This document shows positions 19,502 through 28,156 of a stretch of DNA of 64,000 nucleotides, piece after piece (position 1 is the stretch's first letter; each line of letters begins with the position of its first letter). The notes below the pieces were generated by a model. The model had not been told where the DNA came from. It did not search any database and was given only the letters and a program-made list of their open reading frames with translations. This stretch comes from Candidatus Tectimicrobiota bacterium (lineage in GTDB: Bacteria; Tectomicrobia; Entotheonellia; Entotheonellales; Entotheonellaceae), in assembly GCA_026005175.1 (NCBI GenBank), contig BPKO01000002.1:382230-446229 (forward strand), read 5' to 3'. The position numbers and the translations under genes are program-made.

Positions 19502-20264
19502 ATGCGTCTGGCCAACAAGGTGAGCCTCATCACCGGTGCCGGCTCGGGGATCGGGCGCGCCACGGCGCTGCTGTTTGCCCGCGAAGGGGCCAAAGTCGTT
19601 GCCGCCGACTTGCGGCTCGAGGCGGCCCCAGGAGACGGTACGGCAGCTCCGCGATGCCGGGGGAGAGGGGCGCGCCGTGCAGGTCGACGTCAGCCAGGCG
19701 GCCAGCGTGCAGCGCATGGTGCAGGAGACAGTGGCGGCGTACGGCCGCCTTGACGTGCTGGTCAACAACGCCGGCTACGGCTTTGCCGCCACCGTGGAGG
19801 AGACCGAGGAGGCGGACTGGGACCGCCTGATGGCCGTAAACCTCAAAGGCGTGTACTTGGGCTGCAAGTACGCCATTCCGGTAATGCGTCAGCAAGGCGG
19901 GGGGGTGATCATCAACACCGCCTCGGTGGTGGCCCTAGTAGGCATCGAAAACCGCGCCGCCTACTGCGCCTCCAAAGGCGGCGTCGCCGCCCTCACCCGC
20001 GCCATGGCCGTCGATCACGTGCGCGACGGCATCCGCGTCAACTGCGTGGCGCCTGGGACCATCGACTCGCCGTACCTGGCACCCATTTTTGCCGCCAGCT
20101 CCGAGCCGCAGCGCCTGCGCGAGCAGTTGGCGCAGCGCCAGCTCATGGGACGTATGGGCACCCCGGAAGAGGTGGCCTACGCCATGCTCTACCTGGCTTC
20201 GGACGAGTCCTCGTTCACCACCGGCACCATGCTTGTCGTCGACGGCGGCATGACGGCCCGCTGA
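19502..20264 (+). CDS. short-chain dehydrogenase/reductase (SDR), one frame break
   Basis: About 253 residues after correction. A classical SDR: the cofactor motif GAGSGIG (residues 12-18), VNNAGYG, the active-site Ser in [10 protein letters not shown] and YCASK with the catalytic Tyr and Lys are all present; the C-terminus [13 protein letters not shown] is standard. The frame breaks in the C run 19626-19629; dropping one C links DLRLEA to [14 protein letters not shown]. It follows the acyl-CoA dehydrogenase by 15 bases and probably works on the same acyl or alcohol substrate. NAD(H) preference is suggested by an Asp after beta-2 (VAADLR). Confidence 0.88.
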
Positions 20265-20295
20265 CCCTGCCGCTGGGCAGCGGGCCCCGCGGGTG

Positions 20296-20314
20296 TGGTA
20301 TACTGTATACGTAC
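20296..20314 (+). promoter_or_regulatory. promoter/operator of the toxin-antitoxin pair
   Basis: The extended -10 TGGTATACT (20296-20304) lies within a tandem palindrome, GTATAC-T-GTATAC (20298-20310) followed by GTAC. It sits 27 bases before the antitoxin ATG, with GGAG at 20321-20324. A ribbon-helix-helix antitoxin dimer typically binds such repeats to repress its own promoter. Confidence 0.55.
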
Positions 20315-20330
20315 AAAGCAGGAGTAGCCT

Positions 20331-20579
20331 ATGCGAAAGGCAACAACGACGATTACCATTCGCATTCCCGTGCAGCTCAAGGAGCGCCTAGAGCAGCTGG
20401 CGCAGACCACGGCACGGAGCAAATCGTGGTTAGCAGCGGATGCGCTTCGCACTTATGTGGAAGAGCAGGAATGGCAAATCCGAGAAATTGAAGCCGGCTG
20501 CCGCGCCGCCGATGCCGGAGACTTCGCCGCCGACGCGGACGTGGAGGCCGTCTTCACCAAGTGGACCGATGCCCCTTAA
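20331..20579 (+). CDS. ribbon-helix-helix antitoxin (CopG/ParD-like)
   Basis: An 82-residue protein whose first 45 residues form a ribbon-helix-helix DNA-binding unit: the beta strand TTTITIRIPVQLKERLEQLA, then helices with TARSKSWLAADALRTYV. The acidic C-terminal third (FAADADVEAVFTKW) would wrap the toxin. It overlaps the downstream ParE-like toxin gene by 11 bases and has a palindromic promoter immediately upstream, both standard for type II modules. Confidence 0.85.
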   Translation: MRKATTTITIRIPVQLKERLEQLAQTTARSKSWLAADALRTYVEEQEWQIREIEAGCRAADAGDFAADADVEAVFTKWTDAP

Positions 20580-20847
20580 ATGGACCCGTCTGGCGCTGGG
20601 CAGTGTGGAGGCCGAAGCCGCGCGCTTGGCGCGGGAAAACCCGCAAATCGCCAAGCGCACGGTGAAACGCATCCATGACGCCGTGCGTACGCTATGCAAG
20701 TACCCCGCCCTTGGCCGCCCCGGGCGCATTCCCGGCACGCGCGAGCTCTCCGTTCCCGCGGTGCCCTACGTGGTGCCGTACCGCGTCCGGGATGACCACG
20801 TGGAAATTCTCTGCCTGCTGCACGTAGCCCGCCGCCACGCGTCCTGA
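20569..20847 (+). CDS. ParE/RelE-family toxin
   Basis: A 92-residue protein with the RelE/ParE fold signature: MPLKWTRLALGSVEAEAARL, KRIHDAVRTLCKYPALGRPGR (shown in part) and the C-terminal strand pair YVVPYRVRDDHVEILCLLH. The YPALGRPGR and VPYRV elements favour the ParE branch, whose members poison DNA gyrase; RelE-type mRNA cleavage is the alternative. The ATG at 20569 lies inside the antitoxin gene, so the two are co-translated. It converges with the nitroreductase through a shared hairpin. Confidence 0.85.
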   Translation: MPLKWTRLALGSVEAEAARLARENPQIAKRTVKRIHDAVRTLCKYPALGRPGRIPGTRELSVPAVPYVVPYRVRDDHVEILCLLHVARRHAS

Positions 20848-20852
20848 GGCGC

Positions 20853-20896
20853 CGACCCCGCAGGCCTGCCTCATCCCTCGCTGTCCTGCGGGGTCG
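20853..20896. terminator. bidirectional terminator-like hairpin between toxin and nitroreductase
   Basis: A perfect 12-bp stem, 20853-20864 pairing with 20885-20896, encloses a 20-base loop between the stops of two convergent genes; the right arm lies within the last codons of the nitroreductase. No strong T tract is present. Confidence 0.45.
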
Positions 20897-21572
20897 CTGG
20901 CAGCCACCGGGCTTGCCAGCCCTCTTCGGGCTGTGCCAGGGCAAACGCCCACGGCTGGCCCCAGCGCTCCCAGAATGCCACGTGCTTGACCGGCTTGCGG
21001 CGCACCGGGCCGTGCCGGTCCCGCGGATAGCCCAGCGGCACCAGACAGTAAATCTCGTACGAGGCCGGGATGGCAAGTAACGCCGCCAGCTCCTCCGGCC
21101 GCACCAAGGGCAGGTTAAAGATCGAGGCCCCGAGGCCCAGGCCGCGCGCCGCCAGGAGCAGGTTCTGGACGGCAGGGAAGATGCTGCCTCCAGGGGTGTG
21201 GTGGCGCCCCCGCTCTCCGCATACCACGATAATCACCGGCACTTCGGCCAGGTGCTGCACCAGCCAGGCCACCGCCTTGAGCGCCAGCCGCGGCGTCCGC
21301 GGCAGCTGCTCCAGCAGCGCGGGCTCGGCCGCATAGCGCGGCTGATAGCGGGCCCAGCCTTCTGCCGCCCATGCCTGGAGCTGCCGCTTCACCGCCGCGT
21401 CGGTAACCAGGACAAAACGCCAGTCCTGGGCGTTGCGGCCAGAGGGGGCCCGAATGGCGGCGTCGAGCAGCTGGAAGAGCACCGCTTCGGGCACGGGGTC
21501 CGGCTTGAGACGGCGTAAGGCGCGGGTGGTGTAAAGGGCGGTAAAAAGGCCGATTTGTGGCGAGGGTTCCAC
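20871..21572 (-). CDS. nitroreductase-family FMN oxidoreductase
   Basis: A 233-residue flavoprotein. The N-terminal TTRALRRLKPDPVPE, APSGRNAQDWRFVLV (FMN-binding) and the central SIFPAVQNLLLAARGLGLG are nitroreductase hallmarks. Translation probably starts at GTG 21572 with an AGGAAG upstream. It follows the small membrane protein by 40 bases on the same strand. Such proteins reduce nitroaromatics, quinones or flavin-linked substrates using NAD(P)H. The specific role here is unknown. The C-terminal extension GWQARWLPATPQ is not family-diagnostic. Confidence 0.88.
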   Translation of the reverse strand: MEPSPQIGLFTALYTTRALRRLKPDPVPEAVLFQLLDAAIRAPSGRNAQDWRFVLVTDAAVKRQLQAWAAEGWARYQPRYAAEPALLEQLPRTPRLALKAVAWLVQHLAEVPVIIVVCGERGRHHTPGGSIFPAVQNLLLAARGLGLGASIFNLPLVRPEELAALLAIPASYEIYCLVPLGYPRDRHGPVRRKPVKHVAFWERWGQPWAFALAQPEEGWQARWLPATPQDSEG

Positions 21573-21612
21573 CGTGGTGCGCTTCCTCTCCCTGTGGCTT
21601 TGGTCTTGCCGG

Positions 21613-21975
21613 TCATAGGACGACGAAAAGGATGGTGAGGGCAGCCGCTAGCGCGGCACTGAATCCGACCAGATCGACGGCTTGCCGCCGCAGTTGCCGC
21701 GCGGCCGCTGCAGCGGGCCACCGCTCCACCTCTCCATCGAACCGGCGCGCGCCACGCGCCGCCAAGAGGACTCAGGTGCCAGTGCGGGCCTGGAGCAGGC
21801 CCAGCAGGCCGCTCCACAAAGGGAAAAAGAGCAGCCCGCGCCACGCTGGTGCCGCCGCGGTGATCAGAAAAACAACCCCCAGGACGGCGCTTACCGCCAG
21901 GCTCAGCACGCCCAGGAGACGACGCCGGCGCCGCTCCCCAGGCCCGATGTTGCCCATCTTGCCGGGCTGGTCCAT
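21613..21975 (-). CDS. small two-part membrane protein interrupted by an in-frame TGA
   Basis: Translation from ATG 21975 (AGAGGA upstream) gives 67 residues ending LGLLQARTGT at a TGA (21772-21774). The same frame continues for 52 more codons, VLLAARGARRFDGEVERW..., through a second hydrophobic helix (FSAALAAALTILFVVL) to a TGA at 21613-21615. From memory of related small proteins, the motif QARxxTCVxLAARG is expected here, with Cys exactly where the TGA stands. So this is a Cys-to-stop substitution, a sequencing error, or a selenocysteine codon; a hairpin 3' of the TGA is described in the findings. Without readthrough it is a truncated 67-residue membrane protein. Function unknown. Confidence 0.6.
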
Positions 21976-22082
21976 CTCCAAGGGTCCTCTGGCCAGTCTG
22001 ATTCCCGGCCTGCCCTACAGCGCCTCAGAGGCAAGCGCAAGCCGGCTTCTTGCTTTGCCACCATAGCCTTGCCGACGGCCTT

Positions 22083-22886
22083 TCAGGACGCCGGGCGCTG
22101 CGCCCGCAGGGCGTGCACTTCCTGCACCAGACGCGGCAGCAGCTCCCCGGTAGGGCCGCGCAGGCTGAGGGTGCACAGGGGAGTCAGCTCGCTCTCGTAG
22201 AGATTCACTTCGATGAGCACGCCGCCTCGCTCGCGCACCGCCAGGGGAAACCAGGCAGCCGGGTACACGGTGGCCGAGGTGCCAGCCACCAGCATGCAGT
22301 CGCAGCGCTCGACTTCCTGGAAGCAGGCCTCCAGCACGTCAGCGGGGATGGGCTCCCCAAAGGCAACCGTGTCGCTCTTGAGAATGCCGCCACACTGCGG
22401 GCAGTGCGGCGGCAAGGTGTCCAGGGAGATGGTGTCGGCGGGAAAGCGAGCCGTACAGCGAATACAACGCACCAGGGTGTAGTTGCCGTGAATTTCCAGC
22501 AGGCGGCGACTGCCGGCGCGGCGGTGCAGGTTGTCGACGTTTTGGGTGATGAGCGCCCGCAACACCCCCATCTCTTCGAGGTGCACCAGCGCCACGTGGC
22601 CGGGGTTGGGCTGTGCCACGGCAATGGTGTCGCGGATTTCCTTGCTCGCGCCACTGGGCGCTAAGCGCTCCTCCCAGGCCTTTTTGGGGTCTTGCAAGAA
22701 GCGCCGGTAGCCGTCCATAGGCGGCTCGCCGTACTTGGTCCACAACCCGCCCGGGCCGCGAAAAGGCGGAATGCCGCTTTCCACCGAGATGCCGGCCCCA
22801 GTGAGGGCCACCACGTAGTCAGCGGCCGCCAAGAGCTCGGCTGCCCGGCGCAGGTCAGCCTGCGGGTTGGTCACTGCATGGCTCAT
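22083..22886 (-). CDS. cobB: Sir2-family NAD-dependent protein deacylase
   Basis: A 267-residue sirtuin. NAD-binding GAGISVESGIPPFRG, QNVDNLHRRAG, the catalytic His133 (LEIHGNY) and a zinc site of Cys141, Cys144, Cys162 and Cys165 are all intact. It removes acyl groups from lysines of metabolic enzymes, for example acetyl-CoA synthetase, coupling activity to NAD. ATG 22886 follows a GGGGA; 11 upstream codons were rejected. The gene is 48 bases downstream of a small membrane protein on the same strand. The symbol rests on family membership only. Confidence 0.9.
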   Translation of the reverse strand: MSHAVTNPQADLRRAAELLAAADYVVALTGAGISVESGIPPFRGPGGLWTKYGEPPMDGYRRFLQDPKKAWEERLAPSGASKEIRDTIAVAQPNPGHVALVHLEEMGVLRALITQNVDNLHRRAGSRRLLEIHGNYTLVRCIRCTARFPADTISLDTLPPHCPQCGGILKSDTVAFGEPIPADVLEACFQEVERCDCMLVAGTSATVYPAAWFPLAVRERGGVLIEVNLYESELTPLCTLSLRGPTGELLPRLVQEVHALRAQRPAS

Positions 22887-22934
22887 TCCCCGTCCCCCAC
22901 GGCACAAGGCGCCGGCCACTGCGGGGCAGACGCC

Positions 22935-23285
22935 TCAGTGCTTGCTAAAGAGCGACATTTCGACCCGTTCGCGGCCGATGTACCAGAACAGAAGAATAGC
23001 CACCACCATCTTCAGCACGTTGGGCACGATCAGCGCCGCGTCTTCGTAGACGAGGGGCTGCAGCCATGCCTGGGCAAAGTAAACGACGATGCCTGACAGC
23101 AGGGTCACACAGACGCCAGCCAGCGCCCAGCGCTGCCGCACGAGCAGGCCCAGGCAGAAGAGAATGGCCGCCACCGAGACGATGCCTTCGGCAAGATTGG
23201 CATGGCGCAGCTGCAGCACGGCCAGCACGCCCAATACAATGGCAAAGAGAATCACGCCCAGGTAACTGCCCCTGCGTTCGCTCAT
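22935..23285 (-). CDS. four-TM small membrane protein of unknown function
   Basis: A 116-residue protein with four hydrophobic segments (YLGVILFAIVLGVLAVL, IVSVAAILFCLGLLV, WALAGVCVTLLSGIVVYF, VPNVLKMVVAILLFWYIG). The charged C-terminus is RERVEMSLFSKH. It heads the minus-strand group sirtuin - small membrane protein - nitroreductase and has a well-formed promoter upstream. No family was recognised. Confidence 0.65.
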   Translation of the reverse strand: MSERRGSYLGVILFAIVLGVLAVLQLRHANLAEGIVSVAAILFCLGLLVRQRWALAGVCVTLLSGIVVYFAQAWLQPLVYEDAALIVPNVLKMVVAILLFWYIGRERVEMSLFSKH

Positions 23286-23365
23286 CGCCGCCTCCCTTGC
23301 AGTGGTGGTCTTCGCTTGCTTCCGGCTTCTCCTGTGTGGTACGGCTTGTCGTATCCTGTGCCGTG

Positions 23366-23394
23366 TTTATAGCAGGCGTTCGTTGCCAACTCAA
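23366..23394 (-). promoter_or_regulatory. sigma70-type promoter, extended -10
   Basis: On the minus strand TTGAGT (23394-23389) and TATAAA (23371-23366) are 17 bases apart and the -10 is preceded by TGC. It points at the membrane protein starting at 23285. A weaker plus-strand pair, TTGTCG-16-TATAGC, overlaps it and could serve the gene at 23427. Confidence 0.55.
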
Positions 23395-23426
23395 GAGCAG
23401 AAACCGCTCCACACGAGGAGATGGCG

Positions 23427-23607
23427 ATGGCCTATACCCTCTGGCACCAAGCCCCGGGCAGCGACACCTGGACTTTCGGCGGCCTTCAGACCGACAGCGA
23501 GAAGTTGGCAGAGCAGCTCTTCGCCATGTACCCCCTGGCTCCGGGCGAGGCCCTCCAGCTGCGCGATCCCGAAGGCGTGGTGATCGCCGAGCGCCGGGGC
23601 CCCGTGA
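23427..23607 (+). CDS. small hypothetical protein, one frame break
   Basis: About 59 residues after correction: MAYTLWHQAPGSDTW, FGGLQTDSEKLAEQLF, LQLRDPEGVVIAERRAP. ATG 23427 is preferred to 23421 because GAGGAG then sits six bases upstream. In the raw sequence the frame runs antisense into the GH15 gene; removing one G in the run 23596-23599 yields a stop at 23605-23607, nine bases short of the convergent GH15 stop. That economical fit supports a real gene. No family recognised. Confidence 0.5.
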
Positions 23608-23615
23608 GAGACGAT

Positions 23616-25433
23616 TCAGGCGCGCTGGCCGGCGGCCGACAGGCGGCGGTTGAGGTCGTAAGCGGCGCTGATCAGGGCCAGATGGGTGAAGGCCTGCGGG
23701 AAGTTGCCCAAGTGCTCGCCGCGCGGCCCCAGCTCCTCGGCGTAAAGGCCCAGATGGTTGGCGTAGCCAAGCATCTTCTCGAAGTAAAAACGGGCTTTTT
23801 CCAAATCCCCGGCACGCGACAGGCACTCCACGTACCAGAAGGAACACATCGAGAAAGTGCCCTCGCCGCCGTGCAGGCCGTCGGAGAAGCCGTGGTCGAG
23901 CCGGTAGCGATACACCAGGGAGTCCTCGACGAGCTCGGCTTCGATGGCCCGCAGCGTCGAAAGCCAGCGCGGGTCGGTGGGGCTGATGAACTTGACCAGC
24001 GGCATGAGCAGGCTGGCGGCGTCCAGCGTGCGGCCGCCGCGATACTGCACAAAGGCCTGCCGCTGCGCGTCCCAGAAGCCCTCGAAGATGTCGCGGTAGA
24101 TCTCGTCCCGCACCTTCAACCACCACTCCAGCGGTGCCGGGAAAGAGCGCTTCTGCGCCAGGCGAATGCCGCGGTCAACCGCCACCCAGCACATCACCCG
24201 CGAGTAGAGGAACTCGTGGCGGCCACCGCGCGTCTCCCAGATGCCTTCGTCTGGCTGGCGCCAGTTGGTACACACCCAGTCGATGAGCCGCACCAGATCG
24301 CGCCACAAGTCGTGCGAGATCGGGTCGCCGTACTTGTTGTAGAGGTAAACCGAGTCCATGAGCTCGCCGTAAATGTCGAGCTGCAGCTGCTGGTAGGCGT
24401 TGTTGCCAATGCGCACCGGCGCCGACTTGCTATAGCCTTCCAGATGCGGCAGCAGCGCTTCGCTCAGGTCGTGGCGGCCGTCGATGCCGTACATCACCTG
24501 CAGGGAGCCGTCGGGTTCGAGCTCGCCGCAGCGGGCCTCGATCCACTTCATGAACGCCGCTGCCTCCTCGGTATAGCCGAGGCGAATGAGGGCATAGAGG
24601 GTAAAAGAAGCATCGCGGATCCAGGTGTAGCGGTAGTCCCAATTGCGCACACCGCCGATTTCCTCGGGCAGGCCGAAGGTTGGCGCCGCCACGATCGAAC
24701 CGTAAGTCTGGGAAGTGAGCAGCTTGAGCAGCAGCGCCGAGCGGTGCACCATCTCGCGCCAGCGGCCGTTGTACGTCGAGCGGCCAAGCCAGCGGCGCCA
24801 GAAGTTGACCGTCTCCTTAAACGTGCGCGAGACGTAATCCGGGGCTGCTGAAGGCGACGCTTCCCCGGGGTAGGCCTGCTCGAGGACAAAGGCCGCCGTT
24901 TCCCCGGCGCGCAGGGTAAACTCGGCCACCACATCGCCGCCCACGACGCGCACCGGCACCGAGCTGCGCAGGCGTAAGGCGGTGCCGTCAGGCCCCTGCG
25001 ACACAAAGAGCACCTCGCCGTCGCGCTGCTCCACGCGATGGGCGGCGCGGGCATAATCGAAGCGCGGCGCACAGAGCATGCGGAAGTGGACTTCGCCGCG
25101 CACCGTCTTGGCCCGGCGCACCACGCTGTGGTAGTGGTTGGCCTCGGGCTCCACGGGCATAAAGTCGGAGATCTCGGCCACCCCTTCGGGAGAAAGAAAG
25201 CGGGTGAGCAGCACGTTGGTGTCGGGAAGGTAGAGCTGCTTCTGGCGCGCCCCGCCCAGCACCGGCGCAATCTGAAAGCGCCCGCCGCGCTGGTCGTCGA
25301 GCAAGGCAGCAAAGACCGAGGGGGAGTCGAAGTGCGGCAGGCACAGAAAGTCGATGGAGCCGTCCATGCCCACCAGGGCCACGGTGTGCAAATCGCCGAT
25401 GACGCCGTAGTTTTCAATGGGTTGGTACGTCAT
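23616..25433 (-). CDS. GH15 glucoamylase/trehalase-like glycoside hydrolase
   Basis: A 605-residue single-chain GH15 enzyme. The N-terminal [17 protein letters not shown] and [18 protein letters not shown], the (alpha/alpha)6 barrel motif [19 protein letters not shown], the general-acid region [11 protein letters not shown] and the base region [15 protein letters not shown] are all intact. GH15 members invert alpha-glucosidic bonds; the bacterial branch with this N-terminus includes glucoamylases and actinobacterial trehalases. In this locus, with TreY/TreZ/TreS and GlgE, a trehalase that recycles trehalose to glucose is attractive but not shown. A near-consensus promoter lies upstream. It is the first gene of the glucan/trehalose island. 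Confidence 0.88.
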   Translation of the reverse strand: MTYQPIENYGVIGDLHTVALVGMDGSIDFLCLPHFDSPSVFAALLDDQRGGRFQIAPVLGGARQKQLYLPDTNVLLTRFLSPEGVAEISDFMPVEPEANHYHSVVRRAKTVRGEVHFRMLCAPRFDYARAAHRVEQRDGEVLFVSQGPDGTALRLRSSVPVRVVGGDVVAEFTLRAGETAAFVLEQAYPGEASPSAAPDYVSRTFKETVNFWRRWLGRSTYNGRWREMVHRSALLLKLLTSQTYGSIVAAPTFGLPEEIGGVRNWDYRYTWIRDASFTLYALIRLGYTEEAAAFMKWIEARCGELEPDGSLQVMYGIDGRHDLSEALLPHLEGYSKSAPVRIGNNAYQQLQLDIYGELMDSVYLYNKYGDPISHDLWRDLVRLIDWVCTNWRQPDEGIWETRGGRHEFLYSRVMCWVAVDRGIRLAQKRSFPAPLEWWLKVRDEIYRDIFEGFWDAQRQAFVQYRGGRTLDAASLLMPLVKFISPTDPRWLSTLRAIEAELVEDSLVYRYRLDHGFSDGLHGGEGTFSMCSFWYVECLSRAGDLEKARFYFEKMLGYANHLGLYAEELGPRGEHLGNFPQAFTHLALISAAYDLNRRLSAAGQRA

Positions 25434-25476
25434 GGATTCTCGCCGCTGCCGTGCGTGCGGTTGGCATGTGTTTTCC

Positions 25477-25505
25477 ATTGTACAGCTTGATGGTGCCCCC
25501 AGCAA
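25477..25505 (-). promoter_or_regulatory. sigma70-type promoter for the GH15 gene
   Basis: On the minus strand TTGCTG (25505-25500) and TACAAT (25482-25477, five of six consensus bases) are 17 bases apart, 44 bases before the GH15 start. Confidence 0.6.
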
Positions 25506-25551
25506 ATGGCCGCCGCGGATACCCTGCCTCAACCGCGTGGGAGGAATGCCG

Positions 25552-26577
25552 ATGTGCCCTCGCTCATGCCTTGCTGCCCTCCTCCTTGGCACCCTCGTCG
25601 CCATGGGCAGCCAGAGTGTGGCCGACGAAGTGTACCTCGACAATGGCGACCGGCTCTCCGGCACGCTGCAAGCGCTGGCCGCAGGACGGCTGCACCTGCA
25701 CACCGACTACGCGGGCGAGCTGGCCGTTGCCTGGTCACGCGTGGTGGCGGTGCACAGCGAGCGCCCGCTGCGCCTCGTCTACCGCGACGGCCGCGTCAGC
25801 GTTGGCTGGCTGGTGCGCACCGAAGCCGGAGAAGGCCTCCTCTTGACCGAAGACGCGCAGTCCCCTTTCCGGCCGGAAGCCCTCGTGGCTTTGCAGCCTC
25901 TGCCGGAGCGCCCCGCGCTGCAGCGGCCGGCGCTTTGGCGCAGCGAGGTCGAAGCCGGCTTGCAAGCGCAGACGGGCAATACCGAGGCGGTGAACACGGC
26001 GCTTGCCCTGCGCACGCGGCGCCAAGCGGCGGTGTCGACGTTTACGGCCAGCGCTGCGGCCACCTTTGGCGAAGCCGAAGGCCAGCGCACGGCGCAGCGG
26101 GCGATGCTCGAAGCCCGCTTGCAGCGGGCGCACGGCGAGCGCTTCTTTTCCTTTGGGGTGCTCAGCGCCGAGCACGATGCCCTTCAGGAGCTCGCGCTGC
26201 GCACCCAGCAGGAGGCTGGCCTCGGCTATGTCTTGCTGCACACGCCACGCACCCGCCTGCAGGCCGAAGTGGGCTTTGGCTTGAGCCAGGAGCTCTTCCA
26301 GGCGCAGGCCCTGCGCCTTGAGCCTAGCGGACGCTTTGGCTTGGCCTGGACGCAAAAGCTCGGCACGGCCAGCGAGCTGAGCGCCAGCGTCGTCGTGCGT
26401 CCCGAGCTCGTCGACCTGGGCGACTACCGCCTGCAGGGGGAAACGACCCTGGCCGCGCCGCTGAGCCAGCGGCTGACGCTGCGCTTCAGCCTGCTGGCCC
26501 GCTTTCAGAGCCAGCCCCAGCCGGGAGTGGAAGCAAGCGACCTTGCCCTGCAGTCGTCGCTGGCGTGGGCTTTTTAA
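25552..26577 (+). CDS. DUF481 (YdiY-like) outer-membrane beta-barrel protein
   Basis: A 341-residue exported protein. The signal peptide ([20 protein letters not shown], cleavage near VADE) is followed by an SH3-like segment [16 protein letters not shown], typical of DUF481 proteins, and then an amphipathic strand-rich barrel with alternating residues ending in the aromatic SSLAWAF. ATG 25552 gives a seven-base gap to GGGAGG; ATG 25546 would be too close. DUF481 relatives include salt- or acid-induced outer-membrane proteins, which would suit the osmotic theme, but no function is proven. Its 3' end overlaps the convergent MFS gene by four bases. Confidence 0.75.
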   Translation: MCPRSCLAALLLGTLVAMGSQSVADEVYLDNGDRLSGTLQALAAGRLHLHTDYAGELAVAWSRVVAVHSERPLRLVYRDGRVSVGWLVRTEAGEGLLLTEDAQSPFRPEALVALQPLPERPALQRPALWRSEVEAGLQAQTGNTEAVNTALALRTRRQAAVSTFTASAAATFGEAEGQRTAQRAMLEARLQRAHGERFFSFGVLSAEHDALQELALRTQQEAGLGYVLLHTPRTRLQAEVGFGLSQELFQAQALRLEPSGRFGLAWTQKLGTASELSASVVVRPELVDLGDYRLQGETTLAAPLSQRLTLRFSLLARFQSQPQPGVEASDLALQSSLAWAF

Positions 26578-28073
26578 GACTCTTGCAAGAAGTCTTTGAG
26601 CTTTTTGAGCGGCTTGGCCAGGCGGTCGACGAGGCGGGCCACCTGATGCTCGGAGCGCGCGGCCAGGGCCTCGGTGGCGGCATCGAGGCGGCGCAGTACC
26701 CCTTCGGTACGCCGCAGCTCCACCACCGCCACGTCCAGGGCACTGGCCAGACCCGCCTGCGGGTCGAGGTCGTTGCGCAGCTGCATGATCACCGCCATGG
26801 GCGTGGCGGCTCCCGCCTCCTGCACCCGCTGCAGCAGCGCCAGGGCAAGGAGCTGGAGCGCCGCCGAGAGCAAAAAGAGCACGTGCAGGTTGCTAAGGGT
26901 GATCCCGCCGATTATGGCCTGGAAGCCCTGCAGGGCCTGCGACAGGCTGCCACCCACCACCGGCGCCAGGCCGCCAATGAGGCCAACGGTGGCGTTGAAG
27001 ACGGCGATATAAACCGAGCGCCCCGCCGGCGGCGCCAGCTTGAGCAGAATGTTAAACTGGGAAAGCGAGGCCCCGGCCAGGCAGGCTCCGGAAAGCGCAT
27101 GCGCTACGGCCAGCGGCAGCGTGTATGCTGCAGGCGGGGCCAGGATCCAGAGGAAGGGAACCACCGCCAGCACTCCCCCGGCCACCAGGATCACCGGTTT
27201 GTTGCCCAGTCGGTCGGCAATCGGCCCCCAGCTTTTGAGCATCAGCATGTTGGCCAGGGTGGCCAGGGTCGACAGGGCCGTCATGAGGGAAAAGTCGGCG
27301 CGCAGGTGCTCGAGCATGAAGACGCCGTAAAACGGCGCCGCCAGCTGCGTGGCAAACGTCCAGGCCGCTACAAACAGGGTGAGGGTAAGGAAATTGGGGT
27401 CGCGAAAGGGCTGTCCAAAAAGGCGCAGGCGGAACCCCGGCCCTGTCGCCGCCGGGGGGAGGTCCGGCACGCGCGAGAGGAACCAGGCCGACACGCCGCC
27501 TGCGGCGATGCCGGCGGCAAAAAGGAGGAGAAAGCCGGTGGCGTGCCCCTCACCAAAGTGCTGCTCCCACAGCGACAGCACCTTGCCGCCCAGCAGCAGC
27601 GCCGCCATGCCGCAGGCCGCTGCCACCAGGTTGCGCTTGCCAAAGTACGTGCCGCGCTGCGCTTCAGGGACCAGATCGCTCATCCAGGCCATCCAGGCCA
27701 CTCCGCTCAGAGAGCTCAGAAGACTCGTCAGCGCCAGAATCCCCACCAGGGCCCACACCCGTCCCGCCGCCGGCAGGGGCAGCAGCGGCAGCAGCAGCAC
27801 GAGCAGCCACAGCGTCTTGCTCAACACCGAGCCCAGGAGGCACAAGCGCTTGCGCTGGCCGGTGGTTTCCACCAGGTACGAGCCGGCCAGCTGCACCAAG
27901 TTGGCCAGCGTGGGCAGGGCGGCCAGGACGCCGATTTGCTGCGGTTGCGCGTGCAGCACCTTGAGGGCAAAGCCGGTGAGAAAGACGCCGCCGGTGAGCG
28001 AGCCCATCACGGCGCTAAAGGCCCCGTCGAGCGTGGAGTCGCGCAGCGCCCGGGTGCGCAGCGTCGCTTCCAT
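26574..28073 (-). CDS. MFS transporter with C-terminal cytosolic tail
   Basis: A 499-residue inner-membrane MFS protein with about 12 helices and a soluble, charged C-terminal tail of about 90 residues (VARLVDRLAKPLKKLKDFLQ). The early ALPTLANLVQLAGSYLVE and YFGKRNLVAA segments match a second MFS gene at 62089, so the two are paralogs flanking the island. The start follows AAGGGG. It is divergent from treY with 83 bases between. The substrate is unknown; its position suggests a sugar or small-molecule exporter tied to trehalose metabolism, which is inference. Confidence 0.8.
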   Translation of the reverse strand: MEATLRTRALRDSTLDGAFSAVMGSLTGGVFLTGFALKVLHAQPQQIGVLAALPTLANLVQLAGSYLVETTGQRKRLCLLGSVLSKTLWLLVLLLPLLPLPAAGRVWALVGILALTSLLSSLSGVAWMAWMSDLVPEAQRGTYFGKRNLVAAACGMAALLLGGKVLSLWEQHFGEGHATGFLLLFAAGIAAGGVSAWFLSRVPDLPPAATGPGFRLRLFGQPFRDPNFLTLTLFVAAWTFATQLAAPFYGVFMLEHLRADFSLMTALSTLATLANMLMLKSWGPIADRLGNKPVILVAGGVLAVVPFLWILAPPAAYTLPLAVAHALSGACLAGASLSQFNILLKLAPPAGRSVYIAVFNATVGLIGGLAPVVGGSLSQALQGFQAIIGGITLSNLHVLFLLSAALQLLALALLQRVQEAGAATPMAVIMQLRNDLDPQAGLASALDVAVVELRRTEGVLRRLDAATEALAARSEHQVARLVDRLAKPLKKLKDFLQES

Positions 28074-28156
28074 CTTGCAACCCCTTCCCTGCGAATCGCG
28101 CAAGAAAAAATGAGAACCGCGGCGACAAACGTCAAGACACCACGAGGAGACGCAGC

